Part shown: positions 1 to 9,042 of the stretch, piece by piece
How positions within the stretch are numbered: the first letter of the stretch is position 1
Layout of the letters: each line of letters begins with the position of its first letter
Assembly: GCF_001544555.2 (NCBI RefSeq)
Contig: NZ_FCOK02000008.1
Location: 124,001-188,000 of the forward strand
Source of the DNA: Caballeronia udeis
GTDB lineage: Bacteria > Pseudomonadota > Gammaproteobacteria > Burkholderiales > Burkholderiaceae
Direction of reading: 5' to 3'
DNA: 64,000 nt
Made by a program: the position numbers and the translations under genes
The notes under the pieces: generated by a model
What the model was told of the DNA's origin: nothing
The model's input: only the letters and a program-made list of their open reading frames with translations
Database searches by the model: none

Positions 1-198
1 GCTACAACGGGTCTCGCACCGGGTTGCATGAAAATGCACGGCCGCCTGGGCTTCATGGCTCGACGGTCCGAGCCCTTCGGTTTTCTGGCCGTTGAAGTCC
101 AGTTGTAATGCAGGGTGTCGTTTGATGCGGAACAGTTCGGCTGGATCCATGTAACCGGACTTTCCGCAAATCACTTCCAGTGCCGGTTTTCGCAGCAT
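1..198 (-). CDS. Partial unrecognised open frame at left edge
   Basis: A minus-strand frame stays open for 66 codons from an ATG at 198 to the left edge, so at most the N-terminus of a protein is visible. It reads MLRKPALEVICGKSGY and continues with a basic, mixed stretch. I do not recognise a family. The upstream DNA carries a 20-base direct repeat like those seen near some insertion-sequence ends, so a transposon-related remnant is possible. It could also be a chance open frame in G+C-rich DNA. Nothing in the visible part indicates a function. Confidence 0.25.
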   Translation of the reverse strand, partial: MLRKPALEVICGKSGYMDPAELFRIKRHPALQLDFNGQKTEGLGPSSHEAQAAVHFHATRCETRCS

Positions 199-220
199 TG
201 CTCCGCAAAATATTTTTCAT

Positions 221-269
221 TAAAGTCCGCAGCGCGCGGGATTTTCCACTAAAGTCCGCCGCGTGCGGG
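221..269. repeat. Two imperfect 20-base direct repeats
   Basis: TAAAGTCCGC followed by a G+C-rich tail occurs at 221-240 and again at 250-269, with 18 of 20 positions identical and a 29-base period. The copies lie between the left-edge frame and the 595-codon gene. Closely spaced repeats of this size are found inside the ends of IS21-family elements, but no transposase is visible here, so that origin is only a guess. They could also be regulator binding sites. Confidence 0.45.
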
Positions 270-475
270 CCGTTAACCCGTTGGACGGTGATTGCGGCGA
301 ATGCACATTTTCCTGGCGCTGTAACCCGTCCGAAGCTGCAGGTTTCAGGCGCGCGCCGTCAACGGTCCAGGAACTGGCGGAACGAGCTTGGTGTAGAAGT
401 TCATTTATCTTTTGTCTGATGAAACAGAATTCAATACCAGAATAAGCCGTTGGATCGGCGACAGGGGATCTGCAA

Positions 476-2263
476 ATGGGCGCAAAAGGACCGTTGGCCG
501 TTGTCAATGCATCCGAGTGGATCCGGCGCACGGCGCTGACACTCAGTTCGCGAAGCGCGAGCACACGCCGGGTCGATGCCGCGTACACCGCTTGGTGCAC
601 GGCGCGCTTCGACCCGCTCAAGGCCGCCACCCTGCGCGACGCGCTCGACGACTACCTGGCTGAGAAAGGCGGTAGCTGGTCCCGGGTACCGCGCAACACC
701 GAAAGCGGCGGCCTCATGGAATACGTGTTCCGGGAGGCAACAAACGTTGCGCCGCCCCGGCCGTCGGCAGCAGCCGCACGCAGCCAGATCCAGACGTTTG
801 ATATCCCGCACTCGCGCTACGGTGTGCTCTACCTGCTGGGCAATCTCGACATCGACATGAACTGCTTCACCGTCGCCATGGAGGGCGTGGCTGCCGTGGG
901 CGGCGCGGTCGGATCCGGCTTAGCTACGAACATGCAGCATCTGAACAGCGCCACACAGTCCGTTCGGCATGTCGATCTGGCAGGACACCAGGTGTCTGCG
1001 CGGGCGCTCGCCATGGGCGCCTCGACGGCCGCCAAAGCGGTGCCCAAAGTGGCCAAGACAGTCGACGGGACTTTCGGCCTCAGCCAGCCCAACGGCCGCG
1101 ACCGGCTATGGTCGCCGACAGGCACCGTCAGGCCCCGCATGGATAATGCGACAAGCACGCAGGTAAAGTCGAAGGTGACCTGGACCTACCCGACGACCCA
1201 GGCCGGCTTTGAAATGATCAAGGATGATCCGGCTTTATTCCTCAACCCTTGGGTGCTGCCGGCCACCCTGGTCGGCACGGCGTTCGTCACGATCACCGAA
1301 ACCCTCAACAACTTGCGCCGCGAGATAGACAGCGCCGTCACGTGGGCCTTCGAGAAAATCAAGAATGCCTTGCTCGGCACGTCGGCCGGCACATTCAACC
1401 TGGCCGGCAGCGTCGTCCGGTCGCTGATCAAGATCGTCGTCACACAGTGCCTCGCCAGCGCGGCGCCTTTTATTGGTGCGGCCATGGACATTGGCGCGGG
1501 CATTGTCAAGACCTTGCGTGCGGCGGCGGAAAAGGTCGGTGCCTGGCTTCAACGGCGCCGGATCGAGCTGAACCCCGGGCACCCCGAACTGATTGCCGCG
1601 GCGCTGGAGGGCGAAATGGAATCCGGCATTTTCCAGGGTCTGTGGACCACGCTGAAAGGGGTGATTTCCATGGCGCTGAACTCCTTCCTGCCGGGCGCCG
1701 GCAGCCTCGTATCGGCGATTGTCACGGGAGTCGAGTGGCTGGTGAAGTTCACCTTCCGCCTGTGGGAGCAAAGCAAGATCAAGGCGTTTCTCGAGAAGGC
1801 GCGCGAGTTCTACAAGCATGAGCGCGATCTGGCCACCCGCGACCCGGGCCCGCGCGGCCTGGAGTTCCAGCCGAATATGGATCCCACGAGAGGGGGCATC
1901 ATCCATGACCTGGACAAGTTCAAGGCATTTTTCCAGGAAGGTTGCGACGCCAGCCCGCTGATCCCGATGCTCACCCTCAACACCGGAATTTGCGGCAGCC
2001 TGATGACCCTGGTCAACTTGTTCAGGGACGAAGAAAAAACGGGTCGCGAGGTGGTTGATCGAGCGACCTACAATAGCGGCGTGGCCTATTTTGCCCGGCT
2101 CAAGAGTTTCGGTGCGCGGTATTTGCAGACCTCCGGCTTCAAGTTCCAGGCACGCGAAACGGGAACGCGCAACAACATCCAGGGCTTGCTCGATCACGCC
2201 GTGCACCACCATGGCCACGATACGATGGCCAGCAAGGCCAGCGCCTTCCTCGCCGCAACCTAG
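476..2263 (+). CDS. Hypothetical protein with hydrophobic helices, possible T6SS effector
   Basis: This 595-residue protein is not recognised. The ATG at 476 is preceded by AGGGG at suitable spacing. The N-terminal 200 residues are mixed and soluble-looking. The middle and C-terminal part holds several hydrophobic or amphipathic stretches, roughly residues 252-280, 315-345, 390-420 and 500-520, rich in Ala, Gly, Ile and Val and broken by charged helices. The tail carries a His-rich patch (HAVHHHGHD) near residue 580. No signal peptide, PAAR, Rhs or known enzymatic motif was seen. It lies about 660 bases upstream of tssB on the same strand, so a pore-forming or membrane-active secreted effector is a reasonable inference, but an unrelated conserved hypothetical is equally possible. 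No obvious immunity gene follows it. Confidence 0.6.
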   Translation: MGAKGPLAVVNASEWIRRTALTLSSRSASTRRVDAAYTAWCTARFDPLKAATLRDALDDYLAEKGGSWSRVPRNTESGGLMEYVFREATNVAPPRPSAAAARSQIQTFDIPHSRYGVLYLLGNLDIDMNCFTVAMEGVAAVGGAVGSGLATNMQHLNSATQSVRHVDLAGHQVSARALAMGASTAAKAVPKVAKTVDGTFGLSQPNGRDRLWSPTGTVRPRMDNATSTQVKSKVTWTYPTTQAGFEMIKDDPALFLNPWVLPATLVGTAFVTITETLNNLRREIDSAVTWAFEKIKNALLGTSAGTFNLAGSVVRSLIKIVVTQCLASAAPFIGAAMDIGAGIVKTLRAAAEKVGAWLQRRRIELNPGHPELIAAALEGEMESGIFQGLWTTLKGVISMALNSFLPGAGSLVSAIVTGVEWLVKFTFRLWEQSKIKAFLEKAREFYKHERDLATRDPGPRGLEFQPNMDPTRGGIIHDLDKFKAFFQEGCDASPLIPMLTLNTGICGSLMTLVNLFRDEEKTGREVVDRATYNSGVAYFARLKSFGARYLQTSGFKFQARETGTRNNIQGLLDHAVHHHGHDTMASKASAFLAAT

Positions 2264-2924
2264 GCAGCGCGCAATGTGCGCACAGCTCGAGACCTGCGCA
2301 CGGAACGCTGTTCTGTCAATGGCGGGCGGCGGCTCCCTCGCTAGAGCCAGGTAGCGCTCGTCGTTGGTCAACAGACGCTCGCCAGTCCGCTATGAGGGGC
2401 CGTTGCCGGCCAGTGCTTCTCCGTGCTCGACCGGCGGGGTCGAATCTGCTGTTTTGACAGTAACCCGACAATAGCCAAACATTAACCCGACAGCAACTTG
2501 ACGATAGCGTGGACGTCATATCTCGTCCTGTCGCTCAGGCAGGCTGATTACAAAGAGCGTACGCAAAATTGATTCAGAGCGTACGCAAGATTGATTTTCG
2601 AATCGTCATACAAGAGTGCTATTTTATAAAACGATTAATTGCACGATGCCGTTGGTATTTATAAGAGGAATAATAAAAAAGTCATTTTATAGGTATTAAC
2701 CCGGAATTCGAATAAAAACTCTAAAGAACCCAAAGTACCTGCCGATATCGATGTACGTATGAGGACGTTTAACGGTGTTTACGCGCGCCTGTCCTCGTTT
2801 TCTGCGATTCCTGCGTGTTCTACCCCGAATTACCTGATCTGAATTACCTGATTTGCCGGTCGCCTTCGAATCGGGGCGAGCGGGCGATTTTCTCAATGCA
2901 TTCGAGTTTTCCAGGGAGATACGT
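2264..2924. other. Long intergenic region upstream of the T6SS operon
   Basis: This stretch of about 660 bases holds no convincing gene. It contains two pairs of short direct repeats (TAACCCGACA at 2461 and 2483; a 22-base tandem at 2554-2597), then an A+T-rich block from about 2600 to 2740 that stands out against the surrounding DNA. The A+T-rich block is the likely place for the promoter of the T6SS operon. I could not assign a specific sigma factor element. Open frames on either strand here have no family resemblance. Confidence 0.55.
2554..2597. repeat. 22-base tandem direct repeat
   Basis: Two adjacent 22-base units, 2554-2575 and 2576-2597, share the core AGAGCGTACGCAA and the end ATTGATT. 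They differ at two positions. The exact two-turn (22-base) period is typical of cooperative regulator sites and also of repeats inside some IS ends. The repeat lies about 330 bases upstream of tssB. Confidence 0.6.
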
Positions 2925-3494
2925 ATGTCCAATAGTTTGCAGAAGTGGGTCGGGCGCAATCGTCCGCCGCGCGTCCAGATCACCTATGACGTGGAAATCG
3001 GCGACGCGATTGAAAAGCGCGAATTGCCGATGGTCGTCGGCCTTCTCGCCGATTTGTCGGGCCAACCGGCAAAGGACAAGCCTCTGCCGAAGCTGAAAGA
3101 TCGCCGGCTGGTCGAAATCGATCGCGACAACTTCGACGAGATCATGAGCAAGATCGCACCGCGTCTTGATCTGTCGGTTCCCGACACGATGAAAGGCGAA
3201 GGCAATATCAAGGTCGAACTGAACTTCGCCAAGTTCGGTGATTTCCATCCGGAAGCCATCGTGCAGCAGGTTCCGCGCTTGGCGAAGCTCCTGGAAGCAC
3301 GTCAGCAACTGCGTGATCTGCTTGCCAAACTCGACGGTAACGACGAACTCGACGTGTTGCTGGAAGGCATCGTCCAAAACTCGGAGGAACTGAAGAAAGT
3401 TCAAAGCCAGGCTCACGCCGGCGACAAGCCGGCTGCCTCGGCCGCCGAGGCTGTAGCCGAGCCCGCCGCCGACGAAGGCGTACCCGCCGCCTGA
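2925..3494 (+). CDS. tssB: T6SS contractile sheath small subunit TssB
   Basis: This 189-residue protein matches the TssB/VipA family, the small subunit that polymerises with TssC into the cytoplasmic contractile sheath that drives the Hcp tube. The opening MSNSLQKWVGRNRPPRVQI and the VVGLLADLSG segment are typical. The ATG at 2925 was chosen over an upstream in-frame start because AGGGAGAT precedes it and the family begins there. The C-terminus ends in an Ala/Glu/Pro-rich tail (about residues 165-189). It is the first gene of the T6SS operon and is followed 62 bases later by tssC, its obligate partner. Length is within the usual range for the family. Confidence 0.96.
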   Translation: MSNSLQKWVGRNRPPRVQITYDVEIGDAIEKRELPMVVGLLADLSGQPAKDKPLPKLKDRRLVEIDRDNFDEIMSKIAPRLDLSVPDTMKGEGNIKVELNFAKFGDFHPEAIVQQVPRLAKLLEARQQLRDLLAKLDGNDELDVLLEGIVQNSEELKKVQSQAHAGDKPAASAAEAVAEPAADEGVPAA

Positions 3495-3556
3495 TGGGCG
3501 CCACGGCATTGCATGCCCGCAACTGTGGGCGTAACGAACTTTCATAGGTGATCCAG

Positions 3557-5068
3557 ATGGCAAGCAAGAATGCAGCCGGCACGGCGGCAAGCGATACCCA
3601 GACAATCGAAGCAACGGCGCCGGTCGCCGAACTGAGTCTGCTTGAACGCATCGTGCATGAAGGCAACATGGCGGTCCATGAATCGCAAAGCGTCTACGCG
3701 AAGAAGCTGATCGGGCAACTCGCGTCGCAGATTCTCGACGAAGGCATGCGCACGAGTCCGGACAAGACCGTTGTCGCGATGATCAACGAACGCGTCGCCG
3801 AAATCGATTCGCTCCTGAGCAATCAGCTCAACGCGATCATGCACGACTCGTCATTTCAGGCGCTCGAAGCGTCATGGAGCGGTCTGCACGACATGGTGTA
3901 CGGCACGGAGACGAGCACGAAGCTGAAGCTGCGCCTGCTCAACGTCACGAAGAAAGAACTGCTGAAAGATCTCGAGACGGCCGTCGATCACGACATGAGC
4001 GTGCTGTTCAAGAAGATCTATGAAGAGGAATACGGCACGTTCGGCGGCTATCCGTATTCGCTGCTGATCGGCGATTACAGCTTCGGCCGTCATCCGCAAG
4101 ACCTCGCATTGCTCGAACGCATTTCGAAGGTGGCCGCCGCCGCCCACGCGCCGTTCATCACCGCCGCCGCACCGAGCCTGTTCGACATGAAGTCGTACAC
4201 GGAACTGGGCGTCACGCGCGATCTGTCGAAGACGTTCGAAAGCGCCGAACTCGCCGCATGGCGCAGCTTCCGCGATTCGGAGGATTCCCGCTACGTGTCG
4301 CTCGTGCTGCCGTCGTACGCCGCGCGTCTGCCGTATGGCGCGAAGACCAAGCCAGTGGAGAGCTTCAGCTTCGAGGAAGACGTCGACGGCACCGACCACG
4401 GCAAGTACCTGTGGGCCAACTCGGCCTATCAACTGGGCCTGCGCATCACCGACGCCTTTGCAAAATACAACTGGTCGACGGCTATTCGCGGCGTTGAAGG
4501 CGGCGGCAAGGTGGACGGCATGGTCGCTCACGCGTTCAAGACCGGGGAAGGCGATGTCGTGCTGAAGTGCCCGACCGAAGTGACGATCACCGACCGCCGC
4601 GAGAAGGAACTGAACGACCTCGGCTTTATCGCGATCGTCAATTCGAAAGGCTCCAACTTTGCGACGTTCTTCGGCAGCCAGACCGCCAGCCGTCCGAAGA
4701 CCTACAACAAGGACTCGGCGAACGCGAATGCGCAACTGTCGTCGCGTCTGCCGTACGTGCTCGCTGCTTCGCGCTTCGCGCACTACCTGAAGGTCATCAT
4801 CCGCGACAAGATCGGCAGCTTCCAGACGCGCGCTGATGTCGAAAGCTATCTGAACAACTGGATTGCCGACTACGTGCTGATCAATCCGTCGGCGTCCCAG
4901 GCGTCGAAGGCGCGCTATCCGCTCGGCGAAGCGCGTGTCGACGTGACGGAAGTGCCGGGCAAGCCGGGTGCGTATCGCGCAACCTGTTTCCTGAAGCCGC
5001 ATTTCCAGATGGAAGAACTGACCGCGTCGATCCGTCTCGTCGCGGAACTGCCGGCAGCGGCAGCCTGA
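3557..5068 (+). CDS. tssC: T6SS contractile sheath large subunit TssC
   Basis: This 503-residue protein is the TssC/VipB sheath large subunit. It contains the conserved core with DPALxxLEASW-like sequence (FQALEASWSGLHDMVYG), the GGYPYSLLIGDYSF segment and the ETASRPKTY-like region before the C-terminal domain. With TssB it forms the extended sheath around the Hcp tube, contracts to fire the needle, and is later disassembled by ClpV. The ATG at 3557 has AGGTGA six bases upstream; a GTG three codons earlier is an alternative. Length is normal and no disruption is visible. It sits between tssB and hcp in the usual order. Confidence 0.97.
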   Translation: MASKNAAGTAASDTQTIEATAPVAELSLLERIVHEGNMAVHESQSVYAKKLIGQLASQILDEGMRTSPDKTVVAMINERVAEIDSLLSNQLNAIMHDSSFQALEASWSGLHDMVYGTETSTKLKLRLLNVTKKELLKDLETAVDHDMSVLFKKIYEEEYGTFGGYPYSLLIGDYSFGRHPQDLALLERISKVAAAAHAPFITAAAPSLFDMKSYTELGVTRDLSKTFESAELAAWRSFRDSEDSRYVSLVLPSYAARLPYGAKTKPVESFSFEEDVDGTDHGKYLWANSAYQLGLRITDAFAKYNWSTAIRGVEGGGKVDGMVAHAFKTGEGDVVLKCPTEVTITDRREKELNDLGFIAIVNSKGSNFATFFGSQTASRPKTYNKDSANANAQLSSRLPYVLAASRFAHYLKVIIRDKIGSFQTRADVESYLNNWIADYVLINPSASQASKARYPLGEARVDVTEVPGKPGAYRATCFLKPHFQMEELTASIRLVAELPAAAA

Positions 5069-5133
5069 TGCATTGCGTGCGGCCCGGCCGCACGCGAACT
5101 TTGCTCATCTACCCCAATTAAATCAGGACAGTC

Positions 5134-5622
5134 ATGGATACGATTCTGCTTCTAATCAAGGACATCAAGGGTAACGCGATGATCGACAGCTACACCGATC
5201 AGATCGTGATCCACTCGTTCTCGCACTCCGTTTCGCTGCCGATGGGAATGGACGCGACCAATACGGAGCGCACGCTCGGCCGCCCGAATTTCCAGGAATT
5301 CACGTTCTCCAAGAGCACCGACCAGTCGACGCCCGGTCTCTTTGCGGCTTGCGCCCAGGGTACCAAGCTCGGCGACGCGACGCTGTCGATCGGCCGTAAC
5401 GAAAACGGCAAGTTCATGCTGCATATGAAGTACGTGCTGACCAATGCGATGGTGTCGTCGGTCGGCACGAGCGGCGGCGGTGAAATGGGCGACACGTTCT
5501 CGCTGAACTTCACGCAGATGACGTCGGAGTACACGCAGCAGAACCTCGACTCGACCAAGAAGGGCAACGCGTCGTTCGGTTGGGATCTGTCGAAGAACGT
5601 CGCGGTCGCGCCGGCTGCCTGA
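5134..5622 (+). CDS. hcp: T6SS inner tube protein Hcp (TssD)
   Basis: This 162-residue protein is Hcp, which forms stacked hexameric rings that make the secreted inner tube and also chaperones small effectors. The opening MDTILLLIKDIKGNAM, the HSFSHSVS motif, the RPNFQEFTFSK segment and the conserved beta-barrel pattern are characteristic. It is produced in large amounts in active systems and lies between tssC and tssE with gaps of about 65 bases on each side. There is no C-terminal effector extension, so this is a plain structural Hcp. Confidence 0.97.
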   Translation: MDTILLLIKDIKGNAMIDSYTDQIVIHSFSHSVSLPMGMDATNTERTLGRPNFQEFTFSKSTDQSTPGLFAACAQGTKLGDATLSIGRNENGKFMLHMKYVLTNAMVSSVGTSGGGEMGDTFSLNFTQMTSEYTQQNLDSTKKGNASFGWDLSKNVAVAPAA

Positions 5623-5688
5623 TAGCCGAGGGTGGGTCGCGACCAGGCGAAGGACGTTTCACAATCTGCGTTTCAGGAGTATCGCGTC

Positions 5689-6144
5689 ATGTCGGCAACT
5701 TCAAGGGGAACAGCCATGCCCCTGTTCGACCGTCTCGCCGCTGGCGGCGAGACCCGGCTCCCGGGCAAGGATGTGCTCCGGGAGTCGGTGGCGCGTGATC
5801 TGGGCAGGTTGCTGAACACCCGTTCGCGGCTCACCTTCGAGGCGTTCGGCGCAACCGAGGGCAGTGTCATCGACTACGGCGTGCCGGACTTCTCGGAGCG
5901 TTCGTTGCGCTCGGGCGGCGATCGCGACGCCATTGCCGAGGCAATCCGGCACGCGATCGCGTTGTTCGAACCGCGTCTCACGAATGTCACCGTCGGTTTT
6001 GCCTTCCCCGCTGATCGCGAGCCCGGCGTGATACTGCTGATCGGCGGCCAGATGCGTGAAGGAACAGGCGTTGACCATGTGGCCTTCGAGCTGGCATCCG
6101 CGGGTCATCACACAGCGGACCCGCGTTGGGTGGAACATGGCTGA
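5689..6144 (+). CDS. tssE: T6SS baseplate subunit TssE (gp25-like)
   Basis: This is the gp25-like baseplate subunit that initiates sheath assembly. The sequence has the family features: the N-terminal FDRL motif (MPLFDRLAAGG), a central VIDYGVPDFSE segment and the AIALFEPRLTNVTV region. The start at 5689 has AGGAG nine bases upstream. A second start at 5716, directly at MPLFDRL, also has a good ribosome site, so the true N-terminus may be nine residues shorter. The 3' end overlaps tssF by eight bases, implying translational coupling. Full-length choice gives 151 residues, normal for TssE. Confidence 0.93.
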   Translation: MSATSRGTAMPLFDRLAAGGETRLPGKDVLRESVARDLGRLLNTRSRLTFEAFGATEGSVIDYGVPDFSERSLRSGGDRDAIAEAIRHAIALFEPRLTNVTVGFAFPADREPGVILLIGGQMREGTGVDHVAFELASAGHHTADPRWVEHG

Positions 6145-7900
6145 CCTGGCGCGTGACGACATCCTCCAGTATTACAAACGCGAGCTGTCCTATCTGCGCA
6201 CGCAGGGCGCTGATTTCGCGCGGCGCTATCCGAAGGTTGCGGCCCGGCTTGCGTTGCATGGCACCGAATCGCTGGATCCTCACACCGAGCGATTGATCGA
6301 AGCCACGGCATTTCTCGCGGCGCGTGTCCATCGCGATCTAGACCAGGAATTTCCACAGGTTGCGTCTGCGTTGCTGGACAACGTTTGCCCGTCGCTCGTT
6401 CAGCCGGTGCCGTCGATGACCGTGGCGCAGTTCGAACTTGACCCGAGCCAGGGCAAGGTGACGGCGGGCTTCAAGGTGCCGCGTCACACGGGCCTGCAGG
6501 CGCTCACCGAGAGCGGTGAAGCCTGCCGGTTCCGCTCGGCGTGGGAGACGGTGCTCTGGCCGCTCAGGATCAGCCGGGCCGCGTTCGGAGACGACTCGAC
6601 GCTGCGCCTCATGCTCGAGTGCGAACCGGGCGCCGATTTCGCGGAGCTCGAACTGAAGCAATTGCGCATCCATCTGCACGGCGACTGGATGACGACGATG
6701 CCGCTCTATGAATTGCTGGCCTCGGGTGTGACAGACGTGTCGCTGCGGCCGGAGGGTGGCGCGGGTGTCGTTTTGCCCGCGTCGGCGTGGCGCGAAGTGG
6801 GTTACGCGGAAGGCGACAACGTGCTGCCGCAGCCACCGCATGCGCAGCCGGCCTATGGCCTGATGCAGGAATATTTCGCCTTTCCGCGGAAGTTTCATTT
6901 TTTCGATCTGCACCATCTGGCGGGCCGGCTTGGCAGCGGCCGCACGTGTGAAATCGTGCTGCATCTCGAGCGGGTGCCGCGCGGGCTCGGCATGCTGGGT
7001 GCACAACATTTCAAGCTTGGCTGCACGCCGATCGTGAACCTGTTCTCGCAGACCAGCGAGCCGATCGCAATCGATCATCGCCAGTATGAATATCGACTGG
7101 TCGCGGATCAGCGGCGCGACGCAATGACGGAGATTCACTCGATCGTCTCCGTGGTCGCGTCGGACCCGTCGATGGAACGCTCGACGACAGTGCCGGGGTT
7201 CTCCGCGACCGACCACGCCGACGCGAACGGCGGGACCATCTTCTGGTCCGCTCGCCGCGAGCACAGTTTGCGCGAGAACGTGCAGGGTACCGACATGTTC
7301 CTGAGTTTTGTCGACGCGGGCAATGCCATCAGCCGGCCGGCCGAGCCGGTCGTCTACGCGAATGTGATGTGCACCAACCGGCACCTTGCCGAACAATTGC
7401 CGGTCGGCGCGCGCATGCTGGTCGAAAAGGTATCGCAGAACGTGCGGGTGCGTTGCCTTTATGAACCGACCATGCAGCGCAGCCCGCCGCTCGGCAGCGA
7501 GACGCTATGGCGGTTGATCTCGATGTTGACGCTTAACTATCACTCGCTCGTGAGCGGCGCGACGGGGCACAAGCAGTTGCAGGAAATGCTGCGTCTGTTC
7601 GCGTCGGAGAGCATCCGCGAGCAGGACCAGATTCACGGCATCAAGAGCATTCAGGCGCGCAACGTGACAGCGCACGTTGGCGCCGACGCGTGGCGCGGAT
7701 ACTGCCGCGGCACCGAAGTCAGCATCGAGTTCGACGCCCATGCGTTCGTCGGTGGCTCGCCGTTGCTGATGGGCGCGGTGCTCGCGCGGTTTTTCGCCAT
7801 GTACACATCGGTCAATTCTTTTGTGCGGTTGGTAGTGCGCCGTGGAGACGAGATATGGAAGCAATGGGAGCCGATGACCGGTTGCCAGCAGCTGCTCTGA
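6137..7900 (+). CDS. tssF: T6SS baseplate subunit TssF
   Basis: This 587-residue protein is TssF, a wedge component of the T6SS baseplate related to phage gp6. It begins MADLARDDILQYYKRELSYL, the standard TssF opening, which fixes the start at 6137 inside the end of tssE. The GADFARRYPKVAARL segment and the FPRKFHFFDL motif are also diagnostic. With TssG, TssE and TssK it forms the wedge complexes that dock on TssM and hold the VgrG spike. The gene overlaps both its neighbours, consistent with coordinated translation of baseplate parts. Confidence 0.95.
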   Translation: MADLARDDILQYYKRELSYLRTQGADFARRYPKVAARLALHGTESLDPHTERLIEATAFLAARVHRDLDQEFPQVASALLDNVCPSLVQPVPSMTVAQFELDPSQGKVTAGFKVPRHTGLQALTESGEACRFRSAWETVLWPLRISRAAFGDDSTLRLMLECEPGADFAELELKQLRIHLHGDWMTTMPLYELLASGVTDVSLRPEGGAGVVLPASAWREVGYAEGDNVLPQPPHAQPAYGLMQEYFAFPRKFHFFDLHHLAGRLGSGRTCEIVLHLERVPRGLGMLGAQHFKLGCTPIVNLFSQTSEPIAIDHRQYEYRLVADQRRDAMTEIHSIVSVVASDPSMERSTTVPGFSATDHADANGGTIFWSARREHSLRENVQGTDMFLSFVDAGNAISRPAEPVVYANVMCTNRHLAEQLPVGARMLVEKVSQNVRVRCLYEPTMQRSPPLGSETLWRLISMLTLNYHSLVSGATGHKQLQEMLRLFASESIREQDQIHGIKSIQARNVTAHVGADAWRGYCRGTEVSIEFDAHAFVGGSPLLMGAVLARFFAMYTSVNSFVRLVVRRGDEIWKQWEPMTGCQQLL

Positions 7901-9042
7901 TCGCCCGGCTCATTGCGAATCCACAAGGATTCGACCTGTTCCAGGCCATCAGTCTGCTCGAGCGCGCGGTGCCTCATGCGCGCCCGCTCGGGCGCGGTCA
8001 TGGCGCGGGCGAAGCCGTGCGGCTGAGCGGCTTTGTGTCGCTTGCCTTCGAGCCGAGCGATGTCCGCAGCGTGCGGTGCGGCGAGCCGCCGAGGCGTCCA
8101 TCCGCTCATGAACGCGTGCCGCATGACGCGTCTCGCGCTCCCGGAGCGCCAGGTCCGGCCTACACCCTGTCAACGCCGGTGCTGACGCTGGCCGGCGCGA
8201 ACGGCCCGCTGCCGATGCCGTTTACCGAACTGGTGCTGGAAGGCCGCGCGCAGCGTGACTCCGCAACCGCCGACCTGCTCGATATCTTCAATCACCGCTT
8301 CCTGTCGTTTCTCTATCGCAGCCGCAAGAAGCACGCGCCAGGTCTGAACTGGCACTCGCCGCATGCGTCGGCGCTCGCTGCATGTCTTGACGCATTGAGC
8401 AACCTGGGGCTGCGCGATGCTGGGCGAGGCCCGCATCGCGAACGGCTGTGGCTGCGTCATGCCGGGCTGCTCAGCGCGGCGCCGCGTTCAATGACTGGCT
8501 TGCTCTCCCTGCTGTCCGATCGCCTTGGGATGCCGGTGCGTGGTGTGCAGTTTGTCGGCGGCTGGCGCGAGATCGACAAGACGGATTCGCTGCGGCTCGC
8601 GCGGGTGGGTTCGCGCGCCCCCCGGCTCGGCGGACAGAGCATCCTCGGGCGCCGGGCGTGGGACCAGGCGGCGGGCATTCGCATCGAGTTCGCCGATCTT
8701 TCGCGTGAGCGCTTTGCTGCGTTGCTGCCCGGCGGTCCGGATCACGCGCTCGCGCAATGGCTGATCCAGTGTTATGTGCAACAGGATTTCGATGTGGAGT
8801 TCGTGCTGAAACTGGCGCCGCAACGGGTGACCTGCGCGCTGGGCGGCCCGAATGCTGCCCGGCTGGGCTGGACCTCATGGGTGGGCGGCGCGCAGCGCCG
8901 CGCCGCGGATGACGGCGAACCGGCCCGCAAGACCCATGCAACCCGCACAAGCGGCACGAATGCCGCGGCGCCATCTCCGGTTCGACTTGCGCTGCGCGCG
9001 GCCGGCAATCCCGAGCGCCACCATGAAGGATGCAGCGCATGA
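7855..9042 (+). CDS. tssG: T6SS baseplate subunit TssG
   Basis: This 395-residue protein is TssG (gp7/gp53-like), which pairs with TssF in a baseplate wedge. The PQGFDLFQAISLLE motif near the N-terminus, the FNHRFLSFLYR segment and the AGLLSAAPRSMTGL region are typical. The start at 7855 has GTGGAG seven bases upstream and lies 46 bases inside the end of tssF. The protein is somewhat longer than average because of an Arg/Pro/Ala-rich insert near residues 80-100 and a basic, Ala-rich C-terminal tail. Its stop overlaps the start of tssH as ATGA. Confidence 0.93.
   Translation: MEAMGADDRLPAAALIARLIANPQGFDLFQAISLLERAVPHARPLGRGHGAGEAVRLSGFVSLAFEPSDVRSVRCGEPPRRPSAHERVPHDASRAPGAPGPAYTLSTPVLTLAGANGPLPMPFTELVLEGRAQRDSATADLLDIFNHRFLSFLYRSRKKHAPGLNWHSPHASALAACLDALSNLGLRDAGRGPHRERLWLRHAGLLSAAPRSMTGLLSLLSDRLGMPVRGVQFVGGWREIDKTDSLRLARVGSRAPRLGGQSILGRRAWDQAAGIRIEFADLSRERFAALLPGGPDHALAQWLIQCYVQQDFDVEFVLKLAPQRVTCALGGPNAARLGWTSWVGGAQRRAADDGEPARKTHATRTSGTNAAAPSPVRLALRAAGNPERHHEGCSA

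Noticed and set aside
2554..2597. Tandem repeat considered as a CRISPR seed
   Set aside because: Only two adjacent units without spacers and no cas genes in the window.
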